From Sesamum alatum (Eukaryota; Streptophyta; Magnoliopsida; Lamiales; Pedaliaceae): DNA of 64,000 nt. The notes under the pieces are model-generated. The model did no database searches and was not told the origin of the DNA. It saw only the letters and a list, made by a program, of their open reading frames with translations. Shown in pieces: positions 1 to 11,683 of the stretch. Each line of letters starts with the position of its first letter. Position 1 is the first letter of the stretch. The stretch is from NCBI GenBank assembly GCA_034509735.1, contig JACGWO010000012.1, forward strand, positions 8,554,367 to 8,618,366. The letters run 5' to 3'. Made by a program: the position numbers and the translations under genes.

Positions 1-538
1 AAACCATTCAGTTAACTTGTATGGCTTTGGTCTTGCACGAATTTTCCATCAAAAACTCTCCAAAATCTCTGCAATTTTTCTCCTTTTTGTGTTCATACCT
101 TTTGGAAAGGTTTGAACTAAAACATTCCAAAAGCACTAATCAATAGTGTTAATTTGGAGTTGTTTTGTTTCTTCTTCTTCGTCTTCTCTACTTCTATCTA
201 GCAATAGATTAGGGATACACTCTTCCATAATGTGGTGTAGACAAATTCGAGTGATTCTAATTTGGATCCTCAAGTGAATGGAAGGAGAAACGGAAAGGGA
301 ACAACGCTATAACCGGTTCTACGTGATCAAAGGTTGGTTTTATTTTACGTTTTCATGTGTCTTTTGTTCATATCTTTTTAGCCACATGTCCAGCATTCTT
401 CTCCTCTTCTATTTATGCTATGACATGCACCGCCCGCGAACTTCAAAGGGAACACCCCTTTGAACCCGATTTAATTACGCCTTTAAATTCACGTTTTTAC
501 GCTTTCGTTGCGTTCCAGGGCCGTACCCGATTCTTTCA
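1..538 (+). repeat. LTR family D, right-hand part, cut by window start
   Basis: This stretch matches 3948-4493 almost throughout, including the block around the phrase 'catcaaaaactctccaaaa' and the terminal gattctttca. It is therefore the end of a plus-oriented LTR of family D. No tRNA-complementary primer-binding site follows position 538, so it is either a 3' LTR or a solo LTR. The rest lies outside the window. Short open frames inside it do not resemble any protein. Confidence 0.8.
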
Positions 539-1481
539 CATTCAGGCGGGCTTCCTTTACTGGATTCAAGAAGACGAGAACATGATTCTTGATGAACATT
601 TGCCCCCTGTGTACAGCCATTGCATTGCGTGTAGATGATGATGAGCAGATTTGAATAGCTTCATTGAGAAATATGTAAAGGGACATTTGATCTTACTAAT
701 GCTTAGGTAGGAGAGATGTTAATGTTGTGCTCGTGCATACTTTCAAGATTGTAAAGGATTCAAGAATTTCTTTAGCCTGAGAGTGTTTTGGGTTATTAAA
801 TCTGGTAAAGAGATTTTGTGTCATCTAAGATGTGTTGAACAAATCTGGTAAAGGGATTAACCTGTCGAGTTCATTTCCAACGGATTACTAAACAAATCTG
901 GGAGAGAGTTGGAGAGGGATAATATTAATTGATTATTTATATAAGAAAATGGAAACACCTAAATGGTTCCCTCAAGCTCGTTGAATAGAAAATTTCTCCA
1001 TTCCTTCGAGACCATATACCCTATTGATGACAAACTAAATTTTTTTTTGGTAAAACTTGTATAAAAAAGACATATATATGCAAGTGAAATCCATTAAAAT
1101 TCTTGTGATAAATATATAAATTTACTAAATTTTGGTATCATTTCACAATATATATATTATTCCTCAACATATATAATGTGCTCGCACAAATTCATAGCTC
1201 CATCGAAAAAGAATGTTAAAAGTGTGCCTTGCTTTATTGTACAAGTAAAATGCACAACAGTTGCGCATGAAAAATAATTTTTTTAAAAACATATATATTA
1301 TCTTCATATAGAAGCTCAAAGAAAAATTCAATAAATTATCTAATATATTATCTTCCATAGAATAATATACAAATGACAACTAAAAGTAACTAAATTCATT
1401 AACTAATTTGAGATGCTTTTAATTGTAATATTTCTATATTTTCATAATATTTATGCACTAAAAATATTTATGCTCTTTGTA
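539..1481. other. AT-rich stretch without recognised gene
   Basis: This lies between the end of the D LTR and the target-site duplication of element C. It is AT-rich with short A/T runs. The only frames are under about 95 codons and have no recognisable domain. It should be the left flank of the pre-insertion locus that continues at 52114. Confidence 0.6.
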
Positions 1482-1486
1482 CTTTC
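1482..1486. repeat. Target-site duplication CTTTC, left copy, of outer element C
   Basis: CTTTC directly precedes the TGAGGG start of the left LTR and recurs directly after the AACA end of the right LTR at 52109-52113. Five base pairs is the normal duplication length for Ty1/copia integration. Confidence 0.75.
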
Positions 1487-2275
1487 TGAGGGACAAACGG
1501 ATCCGTCCAAGAGCGTGAGCGGAAGCGAGAGATGTGGAATTTAACGATATTTAAAACGCATATCATAATAAAATGTCTCAAGGGATTTCCCTTGAGTGCT
1601 CAACTGGGCGTTCAATGTAGAATATGATAACGTAAAGCGAGTATATCACATAGGACACATAGACAATCATAAAAAGAACTACATATAAATAAACGGGGTT
1701 TAGCTTTGTAGTTATCTTCTGTGCACCGCTACTAACGTTTTTCCCTCTCTAATGGATGGCAAACGTTCCCCAAGATTCAAACGTATGATTCCTCTTACGT
1801 AGTCCACACCACACTGGGAGAAGTCACATTTTTCTTGCTAGAGAAAAAACGAACCTAAGAAGATGAGATCAAGAAAAGAATTTTATTATCGTATTAGTGT
1901 ATCCTTCTTCATCTAGCTTTGTTCCTCAATTGACCTATGTGTATCCTTCTTCATCTAGATTTGTTCGTCAATTGATCCTAGATCAATGAAGCAACAAAGT
2001 GAGAGGGATAGAGAGCAAGAGAAGGCCCAAAATGAGAGAGAGAGATATGAGAGTTCTCTTCTTTTTTCCTAGAAAAAGACGAATAATGATTAATCCTCTT
2101 CTTGATAATTGTATATACTCATATATACATCATTAATGTGATTATTGAAAATGTGCCTAGGTTCATCTAAGAATGTCTAGATACATTCCAACCAATCCCC
2201 ATTAATCTTCAATCAAGCCTACCACTTTACAAGGTATGATTAAATCATACCAAGTAAAGGAGACTTGATTGGAGT
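1487..2275 (-). repeat. 3' LTR of C, first part
   Basis: It starts TGAGGGACAAACGG and aligns with the 5' LTR start at 11684, except for a segment of about 125 bp present here and absent there. It stops at the solo D LTR and resumes at 4494. Confidence 0.8.
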
Positions 2276-4493
2276 AGCCAAATGGATTGGCAGTTTTGGG
2301 TACTATTTAGCAATCTTTATTAGAGTAATATTGACTTGATGAATATAGTAAGTATGAATTTATCCGTGACACTATGTGTTTGTTGTGCTTACTGATTATA
2401 TTAAACGGCGTTTTTAACGTCACAACAAATGCCCACAGACCAATTGGATAACCCATGTAGTTGGGCGGCGCATTGGATGGTAGGTATGAAACCAACTTCT
2501 AAGGGTTTGGTCTGAAATGTTCCAAGTCGAGGACCTCTAGATAGGGCATCGAGGGTCCTACAGAGACTAACACTAAGGATTGCATTCATTGGATGAGTGT
2601 CGTGTTTCATCGACGACAGACGTTGGACGTCTATGCAATATTAGTGGATTAGTTGACAAGGGTGTCAGCTGACTGAACTGACTCGAGGGAATCGTCATAT
2701 GGAAGCCTTGGAGACTTGGTCGGTATGATTGGAATTCCCGGCTCCGATACTATGAGATTAGTCTCGGACTTGCGGAATCATGATAGTCATATGCATATGA
2801 TGGTTGTATCTAGGATCTGGCAAGAGATATCCGTATTTGGGATACATTCATTATAAGTCTTATCCAGTGCAGTCGGAATATATATTGAGGATAGTGGATT
2901 CCAAGATAGGATCCGTCACCTGTCAGTATATGACAGTCAAGTCTCCTATGCGCTCTGAGACAACTTAAACTCTTTAAGTCTGTGGCCACAGCAATTGGTC
3001 GAGTAGGGAATGGTTTCCTACATCGATTAATAGAGCAAACGTGTCTCAAGTTATTGAGCATAGTTATCTAGTCAAGGATGGGAACCGACGCTCAATTCCA
3101 TGCCTTAGACTTAGACCGAGAGACGGATGATGGAAGGACCGTACTCGTATGGTACTCGAAAGCCTAAATGTTCACGCCAACATTCACCTAATCTTTAGTG
3201 CCATGGACCATTGCTAGATGGCCACCCATGGTAACGGGCATTTTTCGATTAATGGTTAATTGAAAAAAAAAGTTAATTAAATTAGATTTAATTGATCAAT
3301 TGTGTTGCAACACAAACCCAAGTCTAGCTGAGGGTGAACCTAAAGAGTCACACACAAATCACTATGGAATTTTAGAATTAATTTGGAATTAATTCTAGAA
3401 GAATCGAATTAATTTAATTGGATTTAATTAACTCAAGGAGAAAAATAAATGATTGGATCATTTATTGGAAAATTCATTTGATGGATGGTCCAAGAATTAA
3501 TTAATTGGATTAGTTGATTCTTGGGCTTAGAACCTTTAAATTAATTGGATTAATTTATCGAATTTGGATTAATTAACTGATTGGATTAATTAATTAGAGT
3601 TTGGACTTTTGTTTATTTAATTGGATTAAATAAACTTATGAACTTCAATTGGATTGAGATTAATTGGATTAATTAATGCCCGAACTTTGTTTGGACTTAA
3701 TTTAATTAGATGAAATAAAAGTCCAAGACTAGTAGTCCTAGTCCATGGAAAAATGCCATCCATAGAAAGTGAAGGAGGAATCAAAATCCTCCACATGTGA
3801 GGCACATGTGACCAGACTTTATATGCTTTGGTGGCTGGTTTATTTGCTATAATGGTGTATGGGTATGTAGATAGTGGTGTGTGTATGTCGGTTGCTTTGA
3901 AAGTTAACAAGAGAAGTTGAATTTTGAATTGAACAACTCTACTTACACAAAATCATTCACTTAACTTGCACATATGCTCTTACACGATTTTTCCATCAAA
4001 AAACTCTCCAAAATCTCTGAAAATACTCTCCTTTTTGTGTTCGTACCTTTTGGAAAGGTTGAACTTAAATGCATTCCAAAGGCACTAAACAATAGTGTTG
4101 TTTTGGATTGTTTCTTCTTCTTTTTCTCTACTTCTATCTAGCAATGGACTAGAGGATACACTCTTCCATAGTGTGGTGCGGAAAAAATTAGAGGAGTTCT
4201 ACGTTGAGCTCTCAAGTAGACATACGAAGGAGGAAAAGAAAGGGACAACGCACGAACCTGTTCTACGTAAATTGAACCAAGGTTGGTTTTCTTTTACATT
4301 TTTTATGTACCTTTGTTCATATCCTTTTAAGCCACATGTCCAATATCTTTTCTTCTATTACTTATGCTCTTGACAAACACCGAACGCCCATGAACTTCAA
4401 AGGGAATACCCCTTTGAACCCGTTTAAAAATTATGCTTTAAATTTAAGTTTTTACGCTTCCGTTGCATTCCTGGGCTGTACCCGATTCTTTCA
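2276..4493 (+). mobile_element. Solo LTR of family D inserted in the C 3' LTR
   Basis: About 2.2 kb with no internal region. The bases tggag(t) flank both sides (2270-2275 and 4494-4499), as expected for a target-site duplication. The right end gattctttca equals the end of the copy at 538. The left end begins at 'agccaaatggattgg' and lacks the TGTTGGACTAGGTGACC-type start of related LTRs, so about 20 terminal bases are missing. It contains the shared palindrome CTGTGGCCACAG (2980-2991) and an A/T-rich tract of repeated 'ttaattggat' words (about 3240-3720). Confidence 0.75.
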
Positions 4494-5794
4494 TGGAGTT
4501 GATTTGTTCTTTTCCAAAAAGAACAAGTCAACTACATCAATCAAGTCCTTCCATGTTAGGAGAAGTTCAACTTCTCCTAATTCCAGAAGTGGAATTAATA
4601 TCTCTCTTGGGTCAAGATTTAATGGACCATGTTTTATTGTAATCCAATTACAAAATGCCCCAGAATTAAATCTAATTTAATTCAACGTCCAATTAAACAA
4701 TGCCCATGGATCTTTTACTTCAATTAGATGATCCAAGCCCTTAATCTCTACTTAATTGATAAATCTATTCTATCAATTAATTGAAGGTCCGATACAGTAT
4801 CGGCCCGTCCATCTGATGGACTATCACATAAATAATTCAAATATTTATCATATTCTAAAATTGACTCCAACTCAATTTCTTCACCTCCTCGATGATTTGT
4901 GTGTGACTCTTTAGGTTCACCCTCAACTAGACTGGGGCCAGTATCCAACAGGAGTCCGTTACCATGGATGGTCGTCTAGGAACGGTCCATGGCACTGGAG
5001 ACTAGGTGAATGTTGGCATGAACATTTAGGCACTGATTTCGTATGAGTACGGTCCTTCCGTCTACCGTCTACCAGCCTTAGTCTAAGGTATGGAATTGGG
5101 CGTGGTTCCCATCTTTGACTAGGCAGCTATGCTTAGTACTCGAGACTACGTATGACTCATTGCATCGACGCAAGGAACCATTCCCTGCTCGATCAGCCAC
5201 AAGCCGCATGAACGTGTCTCCGAGTGCGTAGGAGATACATCTGTCACATACTGACAGGAGATGGATCCTCTTCTTGAAACTCACTATCCTCGCTACACAT
5301 TCTGACTGCACTGGACAAGGCTTATAATGAACATGTGCACGACATGAACACCTCTCACCATATCAAAGATACAATCATTGTGTACATGTGGCTGCCGTGG
5401 TTCGTCAAGTTCGAGGACTACTCCTGTACTATCGGAACTGGGAACTCCAATCATACCGACCAAGCCTCCAAGGCTTCCATATGATGATCCCCGCGAGTCA
5501 GTTCAGTTGGCTTAATCCCAGTCGGTCAACCCATTAAGATCATCTAGGCATCCCATGCCTGTCGTCAACGAAACACGGCACTCATCCAATGGATACGACT
5601 CTTACTGCAAGTCTCCTTAGAACTCTCGATGCTTATTCTCGAGGTGCTCGACTTGAAATGTTTCAGGCCCAACCCTCATCAGTTGGTTAATAACCCCAAT
5701 CCACTGCGCGGCCCAACTGCACGGGTTGTCCAATTGGTTTGTGGGCATCTGTTGTCACGTTAAAGCATCACTTAACGTAATCGGTAAGCACAAC
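4494..5794 (-). repeat. 3' LTR of C, second part
   Basis: It continues the LTR interrupted at 2275 and matches 50720-51985 of the 5' LTR. It ends abruptly at gcacaac, where the matching 5' LTR continues for another 120 bases or so. Those missing bases are found inverted at 6602-6722. Confidence 0.8.
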
Positions 5795-6213
5795 GCACGC
5801 GCCTGGCCGAGCCTCCTGCTCACGCGCCTAGCCGAGCCTCCTGCGCACACGGCCGGCAGCGCCTGTCTGCTTCCTGCGCATATTGTGTTCACCTGGCCGG
5901 GCGGCCGCGCACAAGCTCCTCTGCCTGCGCGCGTGTCTGGCCGTGCGCACTGCGCGCGGTCAGGCGATGGCTGTCGCTGTCGCTGTTTTCTATTTTTTGT
6001 CGATCTTTTCTACCCTATTTTCTCCAAGAAATCAAGAAAATATTTCAAGAACAACAGGAAATCCATGATCCAAATTTCAAGTGCAAAATTAACGCAATAA
6101 ACCTTATAATATATAAGATGCTTTGAAACGAAATTAAAGCCACGTAATCATGCATATTCATGTATAGAACATAAAACCCTAGGCCTATACACTGAATCGG
6201 GCTCTGATACCAC
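5795..6213 (-). other. Leader fragment of copia element E
   Basis: A GC-rich island (about 5795-5985) rich in gcgc and cctgc words is followed by AT-rich sequence. It ends in a primer-binding site directly beside an LTR start, which is the standard layout of copia leaders in this window. No gag follows. Confidence 0.7.
6201..6212 (-). promoter_or_regulatory. Primer-binding site of element E
   Basis: On the minus strand it reads TGGTATCAGAGC, the canonical plant copia site complementary to the 3' end of initiator tRNA-Met. It lies one base inside the LTR start at 6214. Confidence 0.85.
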
Positions 6214-6342
6214 TGTAACGAACTGTGGATCGTCCAGGGAGGAAGCACGATAATTAAAACAAGAAACGTAAAACATGCTTAAAATTATGGAATTTTAAAG
6301 AACTCGTTCAAGGAGTGTTCCCTTGAACCTCCCAGATGCTTC
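6214..6342 (-). repeat. LTR E fragment
   Basis: It starts TGTAACGAACTGTGG and then follows the pattern of family B LTRs (ggatcgtcc, aacatgc, a ttcaagg...ccttgaa hairpin). Only 129 bases remain before RNase H sequence begins. Confidence 0.65.
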
Positions 6343-6600
6343 GCATAGCCGAGCCAATAGTCACCTTGGAGGATGAAAACTGAGCTATGGCATAAGCTAA
6401 AAGGACTCGAGATCTCATCACAAGATCCATGAAAAATTCTTACGCACCACCATCTACTTAGAGCAATGTTACGTGTGGTTGGACCACATCATGTTGGCAG
6501 ACATAGTACTAGACCCGTGAGACCGAGCCAATATCGCAGATTACTCATGATCAGATTAATCTGAAAGACATGGGTGATTGAGTTCAGGTCAAGTGGGAGA
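6343..6600 (+). pseudogene. RNase H C-terminus of element C (inverted piece)
   Basis: Plus-strand sequence aligns with the minus-strand RNase H end of A2 (about 41770-42030), from the SIAEP and FCDNN region through the RSHH and RYHHL motif to the polypurine tract. Substitutions and indels have closed the frame. It is the part of C's own RNase H carried by the inversion; the rest resumes in the opposite sense after 6723. Confidence 0.7.
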
Positions 6601-6601
6601 T
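6586..6601 (+). promoter_or_regulatory. Polypurine tract of element C (inverted)
   Basis: The tract aagtgggagatt is immediately followed by TGTTGG, the LTR start. It primes plus-strand DNA synthesis in copia elements. The same motif stands beside the LTRs at 16614, 33596 and 41759. Confidence 0.75.
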
Positions 6602-6722
6602 TGTTGGACTAGGTGACCAGAAAGCCAATTGGATTAACGGATGTTGGAACTATTTCAGCAATTTTTATTAAAGGAACTTTGTATTGATGAACATGGGACG
6701 TGTTTGTCATTGTCACATGTGC
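6602..6722 (+). repeat. Displaced 121-bp end of the C 3' LTR
   Basis: TGTTGGACTAGGTGACCAGA onward matches the reverse complement of 51989-52108 and supplies exactly the part of the 3' LTR that is missing after 5794. Confidence 0.75.
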
Positions 6723-7600
6723 AACCATGGGGTGTAATTTTTTCTCTCATCCAAACCACTTCCCATAAAAGACTTTCAAAGTCTCCATACACTCAACTTC
6801 CATGATGAAATGTGGTTTCCCACTTGGAACATTTTCAAGCCGCCACCTTTTTCATTGAGTGTGACCGTATATAGGTATTGAGATTAAAATATTATTCACT
6901 TGATTCTGGAAGCTAGTATCGCTATACCCTTCCAGAATCAACTCTCCATTCATGTTCGTCAAGAACACTTCTTTAACCCTTATTCAAGTGTTAAAGATAG
7001 TTCCTAAATGTTGTCTATTGCCTCCTAAGTGCACCCCCGATCTCTATTGTTATGCTTAAAGCATAAACAACATCAGGTCCGATGCATCGAACAACATTCA
7101 TATGTTGTCTACAAAGACGTAGGGGATGTCGAACATCTAAGCTTCCTCATCAGTCTATGGTGATTGAGTCTTGGACAGCTTAACCCTATGGATAGGGATC
7201 TAATTCCTTTCATGGAGAATTGCATGAACAATACTCGTGCTTTAGTGTTTCCTAACATATTAACTTCATTCTAAACAAATTAAGACGTTACAGACTAGAT
7301 ACTTGGAACACAATTATGCTCCCACTGACACCAGTGCTCGTTACCGACTGTGTCATACACAGTATGAGTTCATCAAAACTAACATTCAAGTTGCATGAAA
7401 TCTCAAATCCTATTTGAATTTCATGATGGATCCTACGGCTCCAAACCATTGATCCAATTATGATGTCCAACATCGTTTCTCCATATGTCTTTTGGACCGT
7501 AATCCAATTGACCGGTCAAATCTGAGAACCGTATCTTACAAGTAACTAGAGTTTTCCGACCATCCCTAGGAGGGCTGAAATATAGTCAGTAAGTGAATTG
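6723..7600 (-). pseudogene. Decayed RT and RNase H of element C
   Basis: Minus-strand similarity to A2 and A1 is clear around ggaagctagtatcgctata (the YSDASF region of RNase H, about 6908-6926), the block near 7050-7110 that encodes ARPDV-like sequence in relatives, and the LSKKQSP region near 7170. Frames are broken many times and no stretch over about 60 codons remains. In an active element this would copy the RNA genome into DNA and remove the RNA strand. Confidence 0.65.
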
Positions 7601-8719
7601 ATTACAAATTATGTTTGCTTTATTCTACTGAAGTATCGGTCTACTTGATTTCTCAAGGAGCTACTCCTCATGTTGGTTATCCTCTGAAATCCAATTTCTT
7701 TTGGGATAACCTATGAACCTAGACAAACCTAGTTTGCCTCCCACTACTCTCTTGGCTTAAATAGGACCATCCCATATACTCAAGTACTTTGTGGAATACA
7801 GGCTTGCTAAACCATCTCCAATGTGGTGCCTAGATTACGGATTTAAGAAAGTGCCATGCTTTTCAACTCGGCGACTTTCCAAAAGTCCACATCCAAATAG
7901 AGCAAGGTAATTCAGTGAAATAACGACTGAACCATGTCCAACAAGGTTCGATTTCTCCCGTATCAGAGACCGTTTAACAATGGTCCTTATAGGAAGAATT
8001 ATACTAAGTGAGAATTCCATTCTCATTTGGATATTCAAGAACTCCCACTAAATACACGCTACCTCCATCCAATCGAAGGGTTTATTTTTTGCAATCAGTT
8101 TTTGTTCACCACTTCAAGTCTAATTACCGAACCTCCCGAAGGTCCTTAGCTTTGTGAACCCCCTATTGATTCTGTGTGTTTAGCGACCTATAGATGTCTG
8201 ATTAGATCCTATCCAACAGACCATTGGCAAGCGTACTTGATCCCACAAAGAGCTTTACCGCCATCTTTCTTCTCAGAAATGATTTGTAAGTTTAGTAAAG
8301 TCACTTTGTCAATTTCTAGACTCCTTGAATTTACCATCCTTGTTATCCTTACTAGAAAAATATGGTCTAGCCTTTATATGCCATATTCTATAAATTTCAT
8401 CTTTCATTATCCATCATGCGTTTCGTTTTTGAGCAAACATAATCTAATTATAGGATAGAGCAAAACAATTGTATAGATAGCCCAGTAGCCTCATTGTCAA
8501 ATAAAAGGAATCATGTTGATCAACTTGTATTTCAAATTGTTCAACAATGAGAAAGACGCAACTTTGATCATGCTAGGCTACACAATCATATCTTATCCTT
8601 AACATGATTACTAACGACTAAGCCTGACTAGTTCTATAGCTTCTACATCAATAGCCTTGCTATCGCCTAGTCTTAAGACCATCCGTCTTAGCCTTCTACT
8701 CCTTACCATCATTTGCAAA
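7601..8719 (-). pseudogene. Decayed integrase of element C
   Basis: Recognisable minus-strand words include the RNRTLLD region (about 7925-7960), the segment opposite 'ccaacagaccattggcaagc' (8211-8230, the LANGLLDLIHTD region in relatives), and the GH and PTCESC zinc-binding region further right. Stops and frameshifts are frequent and the D,D,E catalytic set cannot be read in one frame. The call rests on collinearity with A1, A+ and A2. Confidence 0.6.
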
Positions 8720-9565
8720 CTATTTGCAGAAGTGAGCTTCCAAAGTAGGTATCAATACCCAGGAAGTAGAATCAATAATCATGTTGCCTAATAACGATTT
8801 TACCTTGATTGGAGAAGGGTTCAAGACACTCCCTGTTTCAATGCCTCCTTTTTCAGAAATTGATGCAAACATCATTAGCAATCCTTGACTGCTGAACCAT
8901 CTTCCCATTTTCCCATTACCCTCACCCAGCGGGGCAACAGGAGTGCTCCAAGCGCTTGTGGTGGCTGACTCTTTCTCATCCTTCTTCTTCTTCCAGCGTC
9001 CGGCACCCCTACCTTTCGCTCTTGAGGTTGAAGCCTCCCAAAGCAATATTGACGGCGCAAATTTTTCAATCGTTGTCTCGTATTGGACCGACATGTTTAT
9101 CAACTCATGAGTGGTCTTCACAAGCATACTCATGTTACAATTCACGATAAATGGGTTGAAAGAGGGAAGAAGAGATTCAACGATCACATCAATATACGTC
9201 TCTTTTTCAAGATCAACATTGAGGTCTTAAAGCTTCTCCACAAGGGATAACATCTTAACCCCACACTCTTGTACAGACAACCCTTTAGACATCTTCGTTC
9301 CGAATAATGCCACATATCTAATGTGCTAGTCCGGAACCGCATAAACTTGTTTCATGCAAAGCATTATCGAAAAGACATCGTCCAGCCTGTCATACTGCTT
9401 TTGTATTTCATTAGTCATGGAAGCAAGTATGACACTGCAGAACTTGCGGTTGTCCTCTAGACATTCCTCAAACATCAAACGTTCTTCTAGCAGGGACCCT
9501 TCTGGAAAGGTTTGCGGAAGTGGCTTATCCATGATGTAAGCCTGGTTTCCCAAAATCGAGGACAA
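8720..9565 (-). pseudogene. Decayed gag and protease of element C
   Basis: Two open pieces remain. 9565-9326 gives the gag N-terminal segment with PLPQTFPEGSLLEERLMF and NEIQKQYDRLDDV. 9187-8720 gives the mid gag (FIVNCN, HELINMSVQYE, EASTS, basic GAGRWKKKKDEK). The zinc knuckle has been lost. The protease motif WVLDTGCGAHIC of relatives reads WVLIPTLEAHFC, so the catalytic Asp-Thr-Gly is gone. Unlike A1 and A2, this copy keeps Gln in the EIQKQY motif. Confidence 0.75.
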
Positions 9566-9968
9566 TCCTTAGATTTAGTAGTCAATCATTGTAATTGGTT
9601 CCATCGAATATATTAATCTCAAGAATGGTGGTAAGTGGATTTTTAGACATTTCTACATTCAAAATGTAAAGTACAAAGTTAGTAGATTATTTGTAACAAT
9701 GTGTTCAAGTTAAGACTTGGTCTTCAATCTTTAACCCCTTCCACTCTTTATACAAAAGCCCACCACTCTCAAGTGGGGTTTCAGGAAACCTTTTCGTAGT
9801 GGGCTTGGGATCCACAAGCGCAATTTTCCAAGCCCTTTACAATTCACATGGAAAAAGCTTTATTGGAGGTATCCAATACCATTCTCACCCAATGAGATTC
9901 CTAAGATGTTTTGCCTCACCTTTTCACATGATCCCCAGTACTCCAAGCGAATCACGCTACTCAGTGTT

Positions 9969-10466
9969 AGGCCCGACCCATCAACCAAATCATACCTCAA
10001 CTGTTGCCCCCCACGGCTCGTGAGACAGGGAAACAACGAGCGTATTCCTTTGTTCATAGCAATGATGCAGTTTTCCTCTATTCCAAATGTGCCACGACTC
10101 ATGAGACCACTTTTGGGTAGCGGTAGCTTCCTTATCACATTGCTATGGTTGGAAGGCTTGGACAGATCAAACCATTTAACCCAAGTCTATCATGGGCCTA
10201 ATATTTTAACTTGATGCCAGGCCCGACCCGTCAACCAAATTATACCTCAATTGTCGCCCCCCACGACTCGTGAGACAAGGAAACAGTGAGTGTATTTCTT
10301 TGTTCACAACAATAATGCAGCTTTCCTCTACTCCAAATGTGCCACGACTTGTGAGACCACATTTTGGTAGAGGTAGCTTTCTCGCCATAATGTGTGGATG
10401 GAAGGCTTGGATGGATCAAAACCACTTTGATCCAAGTCCATTGTGGGCCTAACATTTTTAACTTGG
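9969..10466. repeat. 250-bp tandem duplication in the C leader
   Basis: The unit starting aggcccgaccc at 9969 repeats at 10219 with moderate divergence, so the duplication is old. Each unit carries two CACGACTCGTG-like palindromes. Confidence 0.85.
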
Positions 10467-11669
10467 TCCAACCAAGTGAGAGTTTGATTTGAATTGATGT
10501 TGACCGAGACCTCATCACATTAATGTCTTGCATGCATAAATATCAAATATTATAAAGTATTTAAATAAATACGTCGCATGCAAGTAAACCTAGCATACCC
10601 CTATTGGATGATCACAAGCCCAACCTATGTAACCCACTAAGCACGCAGTGGGTCTATGGTCTGTCTGGGGTGGTCCTACTTTATTACAAAATATGTTAAC
10701 CTATTGTCTTTCCAATGGGCCTTGTACTCCACTTGTTTCGCCTTGATGTCTCACCTTAGGCCTCCAACTCCGTGGGCTTGCTTTATTACATGAAGTGCAA
10801 AAGCTCATAAAAAAATTCCTAACTACTCTCAGTACATTGAAAATGGGATACATGGAATAGAGGAAAAAACATGCCTTAACATCATCAGGCGAAATATCGA
10901 GAGATAAAAGTCCAAAAACAAGAGGCACGTAGGCCTCACCCAACTGTAATGTAAAAAAATATACATCTGTATGCAAGGCCTAGGGCTTCAGTGATCATCC
11001 CATGTTGATCTAACCAACAGCAACGCACAACCATACCAAATAATCATGCTCATAATAGATATACAAAATACCTACGTGATATCCAATATCACATGCCATA
11101 AACATATGAATAATTTACAAGTTCAAAATTTAAATCCAATGGACATCTCCATCACAATGCATCAAATGCATGTTAAAATCCAAATTAAATTAAACAATTT
11201 GATCATAGGAAAATTCCAATTAATCCAAATAAAATATGAAAAATTAATCTATTTTCAGAAAATATCAAAAACGGCAGATGTGGGCCCAGCCGTTGCACCA
11301 CAGCACCCGGCCGCACGTAGATCGCGCCACGCGAGTGGTGTTCACGGCTGCCACCTGCCAGCACGCACGCTGGCAGGCGCGCAGGCTAGTGCCCGCGCGC
11401 GCCCGCCGACAAGTGACCGGCCAGCAGGGGCGGCAGCCAACCGCTGCAATCTATCAAAATCTTTTTTTTTTTTGTTACCACATATTAAAAGAAATGAGGT
11501 ATGTAATTTTGAAACTCATCTCACAAAATACATGCATGGTCCATCAAACTTAAACCTTTACACAACTGTATTACTTCATATATTTACGCAATAAACATGC
11601 TCAATAAAGCCGTAAAAATAAATTGCACATGTAAAGCACATAGATCTATGGTCCCTTACATCGAACCGG

Positions 11670-11681
11670 GCTTTGATACCA
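11670..11681 (-). promoter_or_regulatory. Primer-binding site of element C
   Basis: The minus strand reads TGGTATCAAAGC, one base off the canonical TGGTATCAGAGC. It is placed two bases from the LTR start at 11684. Confidence 0.85.
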
Positions 11682-11683
11682 CT

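Larger units (their letters stand above)
5795..6722. other. Inverted segment inside element C
   Basis: On the plus strand the block reads: GC-rich leader, primer-binding site in minus sense, 129 bases of an LTR, then plus-sense RNase H C-terminus, polypurine tract and LTR start. Reverse-complementing it restores the missing end of the C 3' LTR (6722-6602), its polypurine tract and the end of RNase H in the same sense as the rest of C. Both breakpoints carry the tetranucleotide gcac/gtgc, which suggests a microhomology-mediated inversion. The leader and LTR fragment inside belong to a second element (E) that had entered RNase H before the flip. Confidence 0.7.
9566..11683 (-). other. Untranslated leader of element C
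   Basis: A spacer of about 2.1 kb lies between the primer-binding site and gag. From gag outward it holds a TATA-like region (about 9750, degraded), palindromes of the CACGACTCGTG type at 10012, 10093, 10262 and 10343, and a GC-rich island (about 11277-11455). A tandem duplication of 250 bp doubles the palindrome pair. The small frames inside it do not resemble proteins. Confidence 0.75.

Noticed and set aside
9969..10466. CRISPR-like array from repeated palindromes
   Set aside because: Only four imperfect copies exist, inside a plain tandem duplication of a retrotransposon leader in a plant genome.
10240..10533. Frames in the C leader (up to 102 codons) that recur in A1 and A+ as small peptides
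   Set aside because: The shared peptides reflect DNA similarity. The frames are not kept open among copies and substitutions show no codon bias.
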